From Acidicapsa acidisoli (GTDB lineage: Bacteria > Acidobacteriota > Terriglobia > Terriglobales > Acidobacteriaceae), in assembly GCF_025685625.1 (NCBI RefSeq), contig NZ_JAGSYI010000002.1:186001-250000 (forward strand): DNA of 64,000 bases, given 5' to 3'. The translations under genes were made by a program, and so were the position numbers. Positions 11,101 through 17,922 of the stretch are shown here, piece after piece. The notes under the pieces are model-generated. The model did no database searches. It had not been told where the DNA came from and was given only the letters and a program-made list of their open reading frames with translations. The first letter of the stretch is position 1. Each line of letters opens with the position of its first letter.

Positions 11101-12564
11101 CACTCCCTCTGTTTGGTTCCATCCGCTACTCACCGTCGTCTGGATGCCAGGACCGAATCCAACCGCCGGTCCCTGGCCGGTGCCGTAGACCAGCGTAGTG
11201 GTCAGCAGGTTTCCGCCGGCATCCACGAGCTTCACCGCCCCTGTGCGCAGTCCCGGCGCCAGTGGAGTAAAGGTCACGCTCACGGTGCAGGAGCCACCCG
11301 CAGAGACAGTGTTGATGCAGGTGTTCCCGGTGGCAAGCGAGAAGTCTAGGCCCGTCGCTCCTTGCGTTACAACCTGGGGTGTGCCAAACGTCGTGTTCGC
11401 CGCGACGTTGTAGGTAAATTCAAGGGTACTACTGCAGGGCGCAGGAATAGTCTGTCCCGACGGGCAAACATTCACGTTGCCGAAATTTCCCGGAAGGCCC
11501 CACTCCCAGGTGTCGGCGTCCTGAGCTAATCCCGAGTACAAGATCACCTGTCCCAACGCCGCATCGTAGGTCATGCCGTTGGGCGCAATTCTCGCCGTAA
11601 GGCTGCCCGGGGTGGCTACCTCAGTCCAATTGGTCCCGTTCCATACCCATGAATCGTCCAGATAGCTGCCGTTCGTGCCGCCGAACAGGATCACCTGGCC
11701 CAAAGCAGCGTTGTAGGCCATGCCCTGTGCCTCACGCGCCGACGGGCTGTTGGCTGGATTCAACTGAGTCCAGGCAGTCCCATCCCAAACCCAGGTGTCA
11801 TTCAGATAACCTGCGCTGCCATCTCCACCGAACAGTACGACCTGGCCCATGGTCGAATCGTAGGCCATGCTGTAGTCCGCGCGCGGGGAGGGCCCGGTCG
11901 TGCTTACCTTAGCCCAACTGGTCCCGTTCCATATCCAGGTGTCTTGTTGGAAGCCTGTCTCATCATCGATGCCTCCGAACAGGACTACATCGTTGTGCGT
12001 GGCATCGTAGACCATCACCGCGCCATTCCGCCCCGTCGGCCCCGTTGTACTCACCTCGGTCCAACTGCTCCCGTTCCAAACCCATGTGTCGCCCTGACGT
12101 ATGCCGCTGTTGTAGTCCGTGCCTCCGAACAACACCACCTGGCCATGCGCCGCATCGTAGACCATTGCGGGGTTATAACGCGGCGAGGGCCCGGTGGTGC
12201 TTGCCTCAGTCCAGTTGTATCCGTTCCACAGCCAAGTGTCGGATGGCTCGGTGTCGCCGCTGAACAAAACCACTTGTCCGTGCGCCGCGTCGTATGTAAT
12301 TGACGACTCAAAACGGCCGCCAGGGTTAGCCGCAGGCGATTGCTGAACCCAGGCGGGCGAAAGTGTCTGTCCCTGCGCCAGAGTGCATGATGCGCCGAGG
12401 AGCATCATGGTCAATGCCAACGAGAGGGCGCGCCGTACTCCAGCAACTACGGAGTGCAAAGATACCGGAAGAGAGCACAACCCCCGCTCAGAGGAATTCG
12501 TAGAAGAAACCGATGGGGGCGCGGGACGCACATTAGCAGCCGAGACCGCGAACTTGTTGGCCAT
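2110..12564 (-). CDS. Giant secreted multidomain protein with metzincin-like zinc protease site and octapeptide repeat stalk
   Basis: This 3484-residue protein is read from ATG 12564, chosen because an AGGAG lies 8 nt upstream; an upstream in-frame start at 12639 has no such site. A signal peptide follows (VRRALSLALTMMLLGASC, then AQG). Approximate domain order: Kelch-like repeats 85-360 (VVLFGG...DTWVWNG), NHL repeats 480-710, choice-of-anchor D 710-830, two InlB-like B repeats 830-1000, NHL 1125-1375, anchor D, PASTA about 1496-1558. A protease-like region then carries HEIGHTLGLSH at about 2123-2133 and a Met-turn (SVMNY) near 2160. Next come about 50 NVTLGSGG octapeptides (2311-2730), a fibronectin-III-like domain, Ig-like and MBG domains, and two C-terminal anchor-D domains. 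No PEP-CTERM or membrane anchor is visible. Inference: a surface or secreted zinc metalloprotease/adhesin. The substrate is unknown. Confidence 0.85.
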   Translation of the reverse strand: MANKFAVSAANVRPAPPSVSSTNSSERGLCSLPVSLHSVVAGVRRALSLALTMMLLGASCTLAQGQTLSPAWVQQSPAANPGGRFESSITYDAAHGQVVLFSGDTEPSDTWLWNGYNWTEASTTGPSPRYNPAMVYDAAHGQVVLFGGTDYNSGIRQGDTWVWNGSSWTEVSTTGPTGRNGAVMVYDATHNDVVLFGGIDDETGFQQDTWIWNGTSWAKVSTTGPSPRADYSMAYDSTMGQVVLFGGDGSAGYLNDTWVWDGTAWTQLNPANSPSAREAQGMAYNAALGQVILFGGTNGSYLDDSWVWNGTNWTEVATPGSLTARIAPNGMTYDAALGQVILYSGLAQDADTWEWGLPGNFGNVNVCPSGQTIPAPCSSTLEFTYNVAANTTFGTPQVVTQGATGLDFSLATGNTCINTVSAGGSCTVSVTFTPLAPGLRTGAVKLVDAGGNLLTTTLVYGTGQGPAVGFGPGIQTTVSSGWNQTEGVAVDAAGDVFVSNYGLGQVSKVAPGGVQSTVPASGLLNPYGVAVDGAGDVFVADPNNHRVVKVTPSGVQTTVGSVSYPYGVAVDGAGDVFIVDSQNTQVVEVTPNGVQTTVPATGLTNPYDVAVDGAGDVFISDPTNVQVVKVAPGGVQTTVPANGLVCPYGVAVDAAGDVFIADPCLGEVVEVAPSGVQTTTASSLVGPISVAVDGTGNVYIGNNSVAGVVTKVNRSQVPSLSFSSTSVGYTSSDSPQSVALQNIGNQTLSAESPGLLTVNGPNFVNVPGSGTLADCSASSALTPGQSCNLSISFEPQAGGSLTSTAVFTDNALNANSITQSIGLSGFGVSNVTLTVTGSGTGSGFVQSNPTGINCNEIAGVTSGTCSASVLGGVAMSLEEVPTAGSTFTGWTGVCAGQGQICVLTLNTATSVSATFVAAINFPLTVTEIGNGTGTVTDNLEQIDCSQANGVSTGTCAGSYSSGTQVTLTAAASGSSTFLGWGGVCASAGTSPTCSLPIGQAVNVTASFVNQSFGGVNVCPSGQTTPAPCSATMPVTINLAANTTIGAIQVVTQGVTGLDFNLGSGNTCTGAIVAGNSCSVNVAFTPLAPGLRMGAVNLYDNGGDLVAAAPVYGIGQGPAVAFGPATQAVVNLGSVTLNQAKGLTIDAAGDAFIADTLNQRVVKISANGTLSTVGTGLEYPQGLAVDGAGDLFIGDNLLNEVVEVPAGCISSTCQKTIGTGLRSQLGVAVDGRGNVFIGDFVDGEVAEVPANGGAQTVVYSPGNGSNPVGLAVDSAGNLYVADFGLKAVKKVPAGCTTSTCTIALGGGWQQPDSVSVDAAGDVFVADFGLQEVIEIPAGCTTGACAIVVASGIQTVAAAVDWVGDVFIPNEGNNQLVELTRSQPASLSFALTNVGSTSGDSPQQVTVQNIGNQQLSGSIALSLGANFAQSINSTCGSSFSLAPGAICSEIFSFTPQSTGYFTASASLFDNTFNLSPLVTLQTINLSGNGGLNGQAVGATVPNVVGQTEAAASTTLTTAGLTLGTVSTAYSSSEPAGSVVGESPAAGSQVNLGTTVALLISTGQAPTPTPNPLTFENNYFVTGDYASAGVTLRGTGVNGIATGTITIPDNTTGPGVGQGVPDGADIVDGFLYWETLENTATPSANTGTFLGYPITGQQIGSDVPYTDRTLSGTLRVYRADINTYFPASTNGNGVRYASGAFKVSLPDSGGSGFPLTEGASLVVIYRVLSPNFPLKSVVIYDGSATPTTSTTQAVQGFYDALGTASGTESTILNYTGGAWNNSLSAITLAPHASQYSATLNAGTAYAAVILSTPVTNSDNDGILDAWKSGPGVGSFFAGQSGYTDVKTQSWVALPGAKHGRKDLFVQLDYMCGAVLASGACDPNQENLFPSPDPSGNDPLAMVQQAFASAGIVLHLTVGNAVPESTCTDSSSQLCQFPNQPGVIGWKNSLEFSKVWPRNLASCAAGTDCTARFPYGQKDSYHYVLFGHSLAVPAWSTRYQNLTSINVVSGVTTIFTADRGSATGSCPSRITLSGVLGNPALNGVYNTTGCPDTKTIILATPGVPNWSYPNTTLPEPVIGLTSGTITSISGYSDLGGADSAVTLALWETNPNQDMSKRANVIAGTLYHEIGHTLGLSHGGLYYDAPGSYVPTFEVNCKPNYQSVMNYLFQLDGVGPNAAVAYSNQTLTELFRSSLQSVGQLADTDSGFAGIAPTFSTSVWYTSTPPTSTTSPATLHCDGTPLTGDTGYRVNGTVAPISPPWQSGQNVTFDGASYSQLRGYNDVAKTDLRQVGATGGEFASLANVLSFGSSSSPLSISAGGNVTLGSGGTVTLGSGGNVTLGSGGNVTLGSGGTITLGSGGSVTFGSNSNVTLGSGATVTPGNGGTVTLGSGGNVTLGSGGTITLGSGGNVTLGSGGNVTLGSGGTITLGSGGSVTIPATGGSYTIGSSGGTITLGSGGNVTLGSGGNVTLGSGGTIALGSGGNVTLGSGGNVTLGSGGTVTLGSGGNITLGSGGNVTLGSGGTIALGSGGVVVLGSGGNVTLGSGGTVTLGSGGDTSESSGGNVTLGSGGTATLGAGGTVTLGSGGNVTLGSGGNVTLGSGGTITLGSGGNITLGSGGTITLGSGGTVTPTGGSAITIGAGGSYTFGSSGGTITLGSGGNVTLGSGGNVTLGSGGTIALGSGGVVTLGSGGNVTLGSGGVVTLGSGGNVTLGSGGTVALGSGGNITLGSGGAVTNELTYETANSVVRPPSSPTETPTSQGVRVDWTAPAFGVVSTYTIYRSSDGATPILIGSVSGVNGAAPATEFIDTNPDLTSQTVVYTISTTLVPDSNGTQRQSPPSAPAVLKNDQSITLGPLPSSVVITNPPTITATAMSSGAPNGLQVNFSASGSCSIGSQSIANNVSSAAMVLNTTGSCAITASQAGTNSFNAANSVSGTFQVLPQGSTTQSQTINFALLPNVVFGNSFTLSASSSVANNPVIFTSTGPCSTNGKISGAGVCTITASAAAIGNYSAASQTQSFTIYPAVIEVIANNLNGTFGQPLPPLTFRYIGFVNGDTASVVSGAPALSTTATATSNAGSYPIAVSTGTLAAANYSFLYVNGKLTIQPANQSALTLITASPLTYNQSETLSVTGGSTGGAVTYSATGSCTISGAKLTANSGTGACLVTATMAGNTNYNAVTSTPANTITLAPAGQTITFTTNPPASAAYNGTFTVAATGGGSGNAVTFTSSGACSNTGVTYKMTSSTGTCSVIASQAGNSNYGAAQTTKTVNATGPSVNISPSNINFGTLYLGSISTKTITVTNTGTAPVTVNDPLLSIVHGGNSNEYLAVNLCLTPLAAGKSCTVTIAFIAGPFYTPQTATLNIMDNAPGSPQQVALSAAVVDPLVSFSPTSLNFGTIKHATSSTLSVTVSNPGATPLVFSGAGISVTGTNASDFVQTNTCGSSLASGAKCSVSVKFTPPATGTFSANLTLIDNAQSGSGTQTIPLSGKGN
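4376..5640 (-). repeat. 24-bp tandem repeat array encoding about 50 octapeptides (NVTLGSGG)
   Basis: On the coding strand a 24-bp unit repeats head to tail about 50 times. It encodes [N/T]-[V/I]-[T/A]-L-G-S-G-G. Third-base changes are common, but the Gly, Leu and Ser positions stay nearly fixed, which points to selection on the protein. Three interruptions break the register, at about 5240-5280 (IPATGGSYTIGSSGG), 4900-4920 (DTSESSGG) and 4640-4700 (PTGGSAITIGAGGSYTFGSSGG). Two of these share a SYT[I/F]GSSGG core, so they may be a higher-order repeat. The fold is unknown; alternating V-T-L and glycine turns suggest a beta-solenoid or flexible stalk. Confidence 0.9.
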
Positions 12565-13060
12565 GTTTGAGATCTCCTGGAGAAGCAACTGCCGGTGAAT
12601 GCTTTGTATCTGGCTGTTCGAGCGCTGATCCTGATCCACTAGTACTGGTCCGCTGGTCCTGGTCCTATGTGCGATTCAATACAAACGCCATTGTTAGGTG
12701 ATTGATGACCTGAATTTCCGCGATCAGAGGCGAACGCGAAACCACGCGGCCAAGTCTTTCATGCGGCTGAGCCGAAGATTCAAGTTGCCATCGGGGAAAT
12801 GGCATCGCCTTGCAGGCTTTTCATGGCGCACAGGTTGATCAAAATCGTTCTACGCCTGTGAAATAAACTTTTTAGGGGCGACAAGGGTAAAAGCTATTGA
12901 AGGCAATACACATTGTCAAGGTATTTGACCCATTCGATCGAACGCTGCAACGATGGTAACGTGCGCTCGGCGATCAATAGTAACGAGTCTTCATTACGGA
13001 AGATGTATTTGACCGGCACTGAAATTAAGCTAACCTCTAGAATTCACGCACACATTGCCT
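12565..13060. other. Divergent intergenic region
   Basis: This spacer of about 500 bp lies between the giant secreted protein (-) and the phosphatase gene (+) and must hold both promoters. The AGGAG of the minus-strand gene is at about 12572-12577. A run of imperfect direct repeats of the type TGGTCC/TGGTCCTGG sits near 12646-12664. No open frame resembling a gene was found. Confidence 0.4.
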
Positions 13061-14758
13061 ATGACGGAATCAACTGCTCCAGCCAAAGCGTTTATCGATG
13101 TTGAGTTCGTCGACCTGCCTCAACAGGTAATTGCGATCACTGAGCTCCCGTTCTTCATCGGACGAGGCCAGGAAAACGGCAATCATCTGTCTCTCGATGA
13201 CATGCGCATCTCGCGCAAATGCGCGGCGATTTCTGCTGGCTCGTCCGGATTCTTCATTGAGGATCGCGGCCAGCGTGAGGGTATCTTCGTCAACGGCGAA
13301 CCGGCTCACGCCCATTGGCTCGCCAATGGCGACCGGATCCGCCTCGGCACCGACAACGCATGCCAACTCGTCTTCCGCCTGTCCCCAGAGGCAATGGCCC
13401 AGGAAAAAGCCGAGACAAAACTGCGCAGCATTCTAGGCTCGATGGGAAACAACTCAGCCGACGAACTCAATGGGCTCAAGCTTCTTCTGGAAGCGACATC
13501 GCTCATGCATTCTGAGCTTCCACTGGAATCCGTGCTCGCCACGATGCTCGATCACGCCATTGTCGTCACCCACGCCGACCGCGGAATGTTGCTGGAGCCC
13601 GATGAATCCGGCGTGCTGCAGGTCGAGTTGGCACGCGGGCAAGGAGGCAAGAGTCTTGAACCAGAAGCGATGAACCCCAGCCGTTCGGTACTCGGCCGCG
13701 CCATCGAACTTGAAACAGCGGTGGTCAATGAGGATCTGAACCTGGCGGAGATGAATCTGCAAAGCGCGCAAAGCGTTGTTCTTCAACTGTTGCGCTCTTC
13801 GGTTGTAATTCCTTTGTACGGCGGGCCTCGGCGGCAAGCCGGCTCCTCTGCCGAAACCACACACCGGCAACTGCTAGGCGCCGTGTATCTCGATTCCAAG
13901 CGCACAGCCACGTTTTCGGCACTGGACCGCCAGATCCTGGATGCGCTGGGTGCGCAAGCCGGGAGCATTCTTGAAAACGCCCGGCTGATCGAGCAGGAGC
14001 GAGAACGCCAGCGCCTTGAGCAAGAGTTAAGCATCGCGCGCGAGATTCAACAGGCCCTGATTCCGCAAGGATTGCAGGACTACCCCAATTTCGCGATCGC
14101 TGGATTTCATCGCCCCTGTAACGAGGTGGGAGGCGATTATTTCGATGTCTTCCCTGTGCCGGATGGCCGCATAGCGATCTTGATTGCCGACGTATCCGGC
14201 AAGGGCCTCGGCGCTGCCCTGGTCGCAACCATACTGCAGGGAGCGCTTTCAGGAATCACCTTGGATGTCGATCCAGCAAGAGTTTTCGGTTATTTGAACC
14301 GGTTGCTCTGCAGCCGCGCAGCGATTGGCCGCTTCGTAACCATGTTCTTCGGACTAATCGATCCTGACGGTACCCTTGAATTTATCCGCGCTGGTCATCC
14401 TTCTCCACTGGTAATGCGCCAAGGAATCGTCAGCGAACTCTATTCCGGTGGGTCTTTCCCGGTCGGTTTGGTAGAGGAAGCGTCTTACACCTCTTCCCGT
14501 TTTCAGCTCGAACCGGAAGATACACTGTTGCTCTATACCGATGGCGTAACCGAAGCAGAGGACAGATTCGGCAAACTGTTTCAAGATACGCGGCTTCAGG
14601 AAACATTCGGTCAGTACAAAGACGCACCTTTGAAAGCCACTCAAGAAGGAATACTGAGTGCCGTCGAAAACTTTTCCCAGGGAGCAAGCCAGTCGGACGA
14701 TATCACGCTTCTTTTGGTACGCTACCGCGGTCCTGAGAAACAGCAGACGGCAAGGTGA
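13061..14758 (+). CDS. FHA-GAF-PP2C (SpoIIE-type) serine phosphatase, RsbU-like
   Basis: The start is taken at ATG 13061; a TTG two codons upstream is also in frame. Domains in order: FHA (about residues 15-105, with FIGRGQENGNHLSLDD and RISRKCAAI, the phosphothreonine-binding loops), GAF (about 145-300), a short coiled coil (RERQRLEQELSIAREIQ), and PP2C/SpoIIE phosphatase (about 340-560). Metal-binding acidic residues are visible in VGGDYFD, IADVSGKG, LYTDGVTEAED and QSDDITLL. In the Rsb/SpoII partner-switching scheme such an enzyme dephosphorylates a STAS antagonist. The STAS and anti-sigma kinase genes lie convergently just downstream (15378-15713 and 14818-15375), so they are its likely partners. 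The FHA domain suggests input from Ser/Thr phosphorylation. Confidence 0.9.
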   Translation: MTESTAPAKAFIDVEFVDLPQQVIAITELPFFIGRGQENGNHLSLDDMRISRKCAAISAGSSGFFIEDRGQREGIFVNGEPAHAHWLANGDRIRLGTDNACQLVFRLSPEAMAQEKAETKLRSILGSMGNNSADELNGLKLLLEATSLMHSELPLESVLATMLDHAIVVTHADRGMLLEPDESGVLQVELARGQGGKSLEPEAMNPSRSVLGRAIELETAVVNEDLNLAEMNLQSAQSVVLQLLRSSVVIPLYGGPRRQAGSSAETTHRQLLGAVYLDSKRTATFSALDRQILDALGAQAGSILENARLIEQERERQRLEQELSIAREIQQALIPQGLQDYPNFAIAGFHRPCNEVGGDYFDVFPVPDGRIAILIADVSGKGLGAALVATILQGALSGITLDVDPARVFGYLNRLLCSRAAIGRFVTMFFGLIDPDGTLEFIRAGHPSPLVMRQGIVSELYSGGSFPVGLVEEASYTSSRFQLEPEDTLLLYTDGVTEAEDRFGKLFQDTRLQETFGQYKDAPLKATQEGILSAVENFSQGASQSDDITLLLVRYRGPEKQQTAR

Positions 14759-14817
14759 AATCAAGTTGAAAGTTGCCGTCATCGCGGATCTGAACAGTGA
14801 CTTCTCGTTTCAAAGAT

Positions 14818-15375
14818 TCAACTATGCCCTGCCGGTGGGATCGGAAAGCCAATCATAAGGCGGTTCCCCTCCACCAACGGTTCATAGTGAAGTGATCCAG
14901 CGAATTTATGCAGGAGCCGGATGCCCTGACCGCCTGGCGTCACATCGTCCAGAGTGTGGGCGATATCTGCCTGATTCAATAGGGCAGGATCGAGTGGATT
15001 GAAATGCGGGGCCTTATCTTCGATGACGAAGACAAGTTCCCGCTTAGTGGAAGGATGCGTACTGACGGAACAACTCACTGTAATGGGGCGGGCACAGTCT
15101 CTCTTATATCCATGGCGAACAATGTTGGAAAGCGCCTCTTCAAGACAGAGGTTGATGGCGAAACATACATCGGCTGAAATTGCATACTCGGCGGAGAGTT
15201 CTTCCACCCAAGGCCACACACGGGCTAACTCGTCTAAACTGCCGCATAGCGCGATCTGCTCTTTCGGCATACGCGCCGAGGGTTCGGGCATTTCTGACTC
15301 CGATATGGGTAGAACTAACCCGGCCGACTTCTTCCGCGAACCGCTTGCTCTGCAGACCTTGGCAGCAACTTCCAT
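14818..15375 (-). CDS. RsbW/SpoIIAB-like ATP-binding anti-sigma (serine kinase) protein
   Basis: The 185-residue protein has a GHKL ATPase fold: N-box INLCLEEALSNIVRHGY (about 90-106), a G1-like IEDKAPHFNPLD, and a G2-like TPGGQGIRLLHKF. There is no membrane segment or HisKA domain, as in RsbW/SpoIIAB, which phosphorylate a STAS antagonist or bind a sigma factor. Its ATG lies 2 bp after the stop of the STAS gene, so the two are one operon and probably translationally linked. The first 35 residues are non-conserved and rich in Ser/Lys; translation could begin at a later Met. No cognate sigma factor is adjacent, so the output partner is unknown. Confidence 0.85.
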   Translation of the reverse strand: MEVAAKVCRASGSRKKSAGLVLPISESEMPEPSARMPKEQIALCGSLDELARVWPWVEELSAEYAISADVCFAINLCLEEALSNIVRHGYKRDCARPITVSCSVSTHPSTKRELVFVIEDKAPHFNPLDPALLNQADIAHTLDDVTPGGQGIRLLHKFAGSLHYEPLVEGNRLMIGFPIPPAGHS

Positions 15376-15377
15376 AA

Positions 15378-15713
15378 CTACTTCAGGATTTCCAGTGCAG
15401 GCTCGAGATCGTGACGGATCGGAATGATCTGGTCGATGCTGCTAGCCTTGATGACTTCCTCCACCATTGGCTGAGGCGCGAATAAGACCACCTTACCACC
15501 CCGGCGATGCACATTCTTGGCCGGAACGACAATCGAGCGCAGTCCCATAGAGCCCATGAACGTGACCCCATGCAGGTCCAGCAACAGAAATTTGGCACTG
15601 CCGGCGACGACATTCATCTTCAGATCGACCTTAGCTGCGCCTTCAATATCCATGCGCCCATCGAGGACGACTCGAGTCACGCCGCCGTCCATTTCTTCGG
15701 TGGAGATGTTCAT
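15378..15713 (-). CDS. STAS-domain anti-sigma factor antagonist (RsbV/SpoIIAA-like)
   Basis: At 111 residues this is a full-length single STAS domain. It has the expected strand LLLDLHGVTFMGSMGLRSIV. The phosphoacceptor position of SpoIIAA/RsbV (D-S-x-G) reads G-S-M-G here: Ser55 is kept, but the preceding Asp is Gly. It is the first gene of a two-gene minus-strand operon with the RsbW-like kinase. The PP2C phosphatase gene faces it 0.6 kb away. Known family role: the unphosphorylated form binds the anti-sigma kinase and releases its target; phosphorylation by that kinase reverses this. Confidence 0.88.
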   Translation of the reverse strand: MNISTEEMDGGVTRVVLDGRMDIEGAAKVDLKMNVVAGSAKFLLLDLHGVTFMGSMGLRSIVVPAKNVHRRGGKVVLFAPQPMVEEVIKASSIDQIIPIRHDLEPALEILK

Positions 15714-16109
15714 TCAAAATCCTTTCTCTATGTTCCCCGTGTCCCGAAATCCCCAATCATGCTATCGCTCAAATGTGAATATGACGTTACATCGCTAACT
15801 AAACCCAATCAAAGTAAACAGCGCCACTGGCTCAGAGCACTGAACGGCTGAGTTCAATTTCGCCGATGTAATCCGCAGGCAATCGACTTGAATGACAGCT
15901 TGACGACTGCATTTCTGGTTACTACCACTTTTACAGGAGCGCATTCTGGGTCGTTTATCGGGATAGTCATAGATGGCACGAGCATTGCTCTTAACCAGGC
16001 AAGTAAACTGCCCGCGTGAGTCGTGATGATCTATTTGCCGACAGAAAAGGGCTACCAAACTGAAGAAATTGCGAAACCCGCGACACGTCACGCAGGGGCG
16101 TCGGCACAC
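15714..16109. other. Intergenic region with sigma-54-type promoter
   Basis: These 396 bp separate the STAS operon (its promoter should lie here, reading left) from the 3' end of the sigma-54 activator gene. No convincing open frame was seen on either strand. The notable element is the plus-strand -24/-12 motif at 15974-15988, described separately. Confidence 0.4.
15974..15988 (+). promoter_or_regulatory. Sigma-54 (-24/-12) promoter consensus match
   Basis: The sequence TGGCACGAGCATTGC followed by T matches the sigma-54 consensus TGGCACG-N4-TTGC[A/T] at every fixed position, with GG and GC correctly spaced. It reads rightward, so a transcript would start near 16000 and run antisense into the 3' end of the sigma-54 activator gene at 16110. 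Whether it is used is unknown. Confidence 0.55.
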
Positions 16110-17183
16110 CTAGTCTGACAATGATTGCCAGGTTGTGTCGAATGTTGCTCCAGGGCGTGTAATGCCAAAATATCTCATCTTCGTTATCAGGGTGGTACGT
16201 TTTAATCCGAGCTTCGCGGCTGCGCCGCGTTGCCCCCCGATGATCCACGCGCACGCCTCTAACGCGCGCAGAATTAGAGCTCGCTGCGACTCTTTGAAGG
16301 TGCCCAGCCCCGAGCTCGCTTCCACGTGAATGCAATCAGATGGGGGTAAGGGATTCGGGAGTTCCCCGTTACTAGCAAGGATTACGGATCGTTCTACGAG
16401 GTTTTGAAGTTCTCGTATGTTGCCGGGCCAAGCATACGCTTGGAACGCAGCCATTGTCTCTTTGGCGATGTGATCGATCTGCATCCCAATTCGTCGGGCG
16501 TAGATGTCAACAAAGTGCTGTACAAGCTGCGGTATGTCCTCCGGACGTGCGCGAAGCGGTGGCACGGTAATGGGGAATACATTAATCCGATAGTAGAGAT
16601 CGCTTCGGAATTGCCCGCGATTGACCATTTCCGTCAAATCGCGATGCGTCGCCGCAACGAGCCGAACATCAATCTGATGCGTGCGGGTTCCCCCGAGGCG
16701 TTCAAATTCCCGCTCTTGGAGAACCCGCAGCAGCTTGGGCTGCAACGAGAGCGGAAGATCGCCGATTTCATCAAGGAACAATGTTCCAGTATGCGCCGTC
16801 TCAAACCGGCCGATCCGTTGCGTGAGAGCACCAGTGAAGGCGCCTTTCTCGTGGCCGAACAGTTCGCTTTCCAAAAGATCCGACGGAATCGCGGCGCAAT
16901 TTAGCTTTACAAACGGGCGCCTACACCGATCACTCAGGTTGTGAATAGCGCGGGCGATTAACTCCTTTCCTGTTCCCGTTTCTCCGAGGACCAGAACTGT
17001 AGAGCCCGTGGGTGCCACCCGCTGCACCTTTGTCAGAGCGGCTTTCAAGGCTGGACTCTCGCCCACGATGTCCTTGAAGCTGCGGTCAGAACAATTCTGG
17101 TCGATGTCACTGTCGACAGCGAATACACCTGGCATAGGAGAATGCAACATTGAGCGACCTCGCGTTACTGGTCCAAGGCTCAT
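16110..17183 (-). CDS. Sigma-54-dependent transcriptional activator (AAA+ and Fis HTH, no receiver domain)
   Basis: ATG 17183 is used; an in-frame TTG at 17207 is also possible. After a short, non-conserved N-terminus of about 35 residues comes the AAA+ domain with Walker A GETGTGKE, the sigma-54-contact loop GAFTGA, Walker B LFLDEIGD, and R-finger motifs ([25 protein letters not shown]). The C-terminus is a Fis-type helix-turn-helix ([22 protein letters not shown]). The receiver, GAF or PAS sensor usual in NtrC/FhlA relatives is absent, so regulation must come from a partner or from expression level. Two candidate sigma-54 promoters lie within 5.2 kb (15974 and 22285) and are possible targets. 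Confidence 0.9.
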   Translation of the reverse strand: MSLGPVTRGRSMLHSPMPGVFAVDSDIDQNCSDRSFKDIVGESPALKAALTKVQRVAPTGSTVLVLGETGTGKELIARAIHNLSDRCRRPFVKLNCAAIPSDLLESELFGHEKGAFTGALTQRIGRFETAHTGTLFLDEIGDLPLSLQPKLLRVLQEREFERLGGTRTHQIDVRLVAATHRDLTEMVNRGQFRSDLYYRINVFPITVPPLRARPEDIPQLVQHFVDIYARRIGMQIDHIAKETMAAFQAYAWPGNIRELQNLVERSVILASNGELPNPLPPSDCIHVEASSGLGTFKESQRALILRALEACAWIIGGQRGAAAKLGLKRTTLITKMRYFGITRPGATFDTTWQSLSD

Positions 17184-17448
17184 CGAAATCGAATAGTTGC
17201 GCAGCAAAAGCCCTGGGTTTCGGGGAAGATTTGGGAACTGTGCGATTGCCTGGACGAACTCGATCGGAGAATTAGAATCGACAAGTCCGCGAGCTTTGTC
17301 GGGCGATGAAATGAGTGTGCATCGGGAGGCTCTATAAACGAAACCCCAAATCGAGCTTCATTTGGGAACTCCATCGGGTGCCGAAATCTCTTCTTCGATT
17401 CGAAACGCTCAACCGGAGGAGGGGATTCAATCCACCCTACGGGCGGAA

Positions 17449-17841
17449 TCATCGACGGGGAGGCCCTTCCAGCTTGTCGATGTCAATTCTCTTCAACCCG
17501 AAAAGCCATGCGTCGATAGAAAACGCTCCCGGTCCAACGAAAGCTACTCCCGCACCCATGCACGCCAGCAGAATGGCCGGACACGGGCCTTCGTGGTAGA
17601 GGAGAACGTCGCTGGCGGATAGCGCGAGCGCGAGAAACCCTGCGAGAGGTGTCCATAACCCGGCTGTCATAAGCACACCGTCTGCGATTGTGCAGACGCC
17701 GAGAGTTAACAGGCCAAGGTGCGGGCCAGAGTAAATCCTCTCTCTGCCGCCTGTGATGAGGGCTGCGCCCGCAGCAATCCGAATGAGTAGCAATCCGAGA
17801 GCTGGCCTGCCACCAACGAAGTTCGAGATGAATCGTCGCAC
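17449..17841 (-). CDS. DoxX-like small integral membrane protein
   Basis: The 130-residue protein starts at GTG 17841, with AGGG 6 nt upstream. It has four predicted hydrophobic segments (LGLLLIRIAAGAALITGG; GLLTLGVCTIADGVLMTAGL; LAGFLALALSASDVLLY; AILLACMGAGVAFVGPGA), the DoxX fold pattern, with the conserved early Arg (LIRIAAG) and a C-terminal SIDAWLFG. DoxX proteins are membrane components linked to quinone or redox chemistry in some systems; the exact role here is unknown. It lies downstream of the LuxR-type regulator on the same strand (gap about 80 bp), so it may be co-transcribed. Confidence 0.7.
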   Translation of the reverse strand: MRRFISNFVGGRPALGLLLIRIAAGAALITGGRERIYSGPHLGLLTLGVCTIADGVLMTAGLWTPLAGFLALALSASDVLLYHEGPCPAILLACMGAGVAFVGPGAFSIDAWLFGLKRIDIDKLEGPPRR

Positions 17842-17922
17842 GAATAACCCTGAGTGATGTTACCCGCGCAGTACGTCGTCACGACAGACCCTTTTAACAC
17901 CAAACTCCGACCCTTTCGGGTG

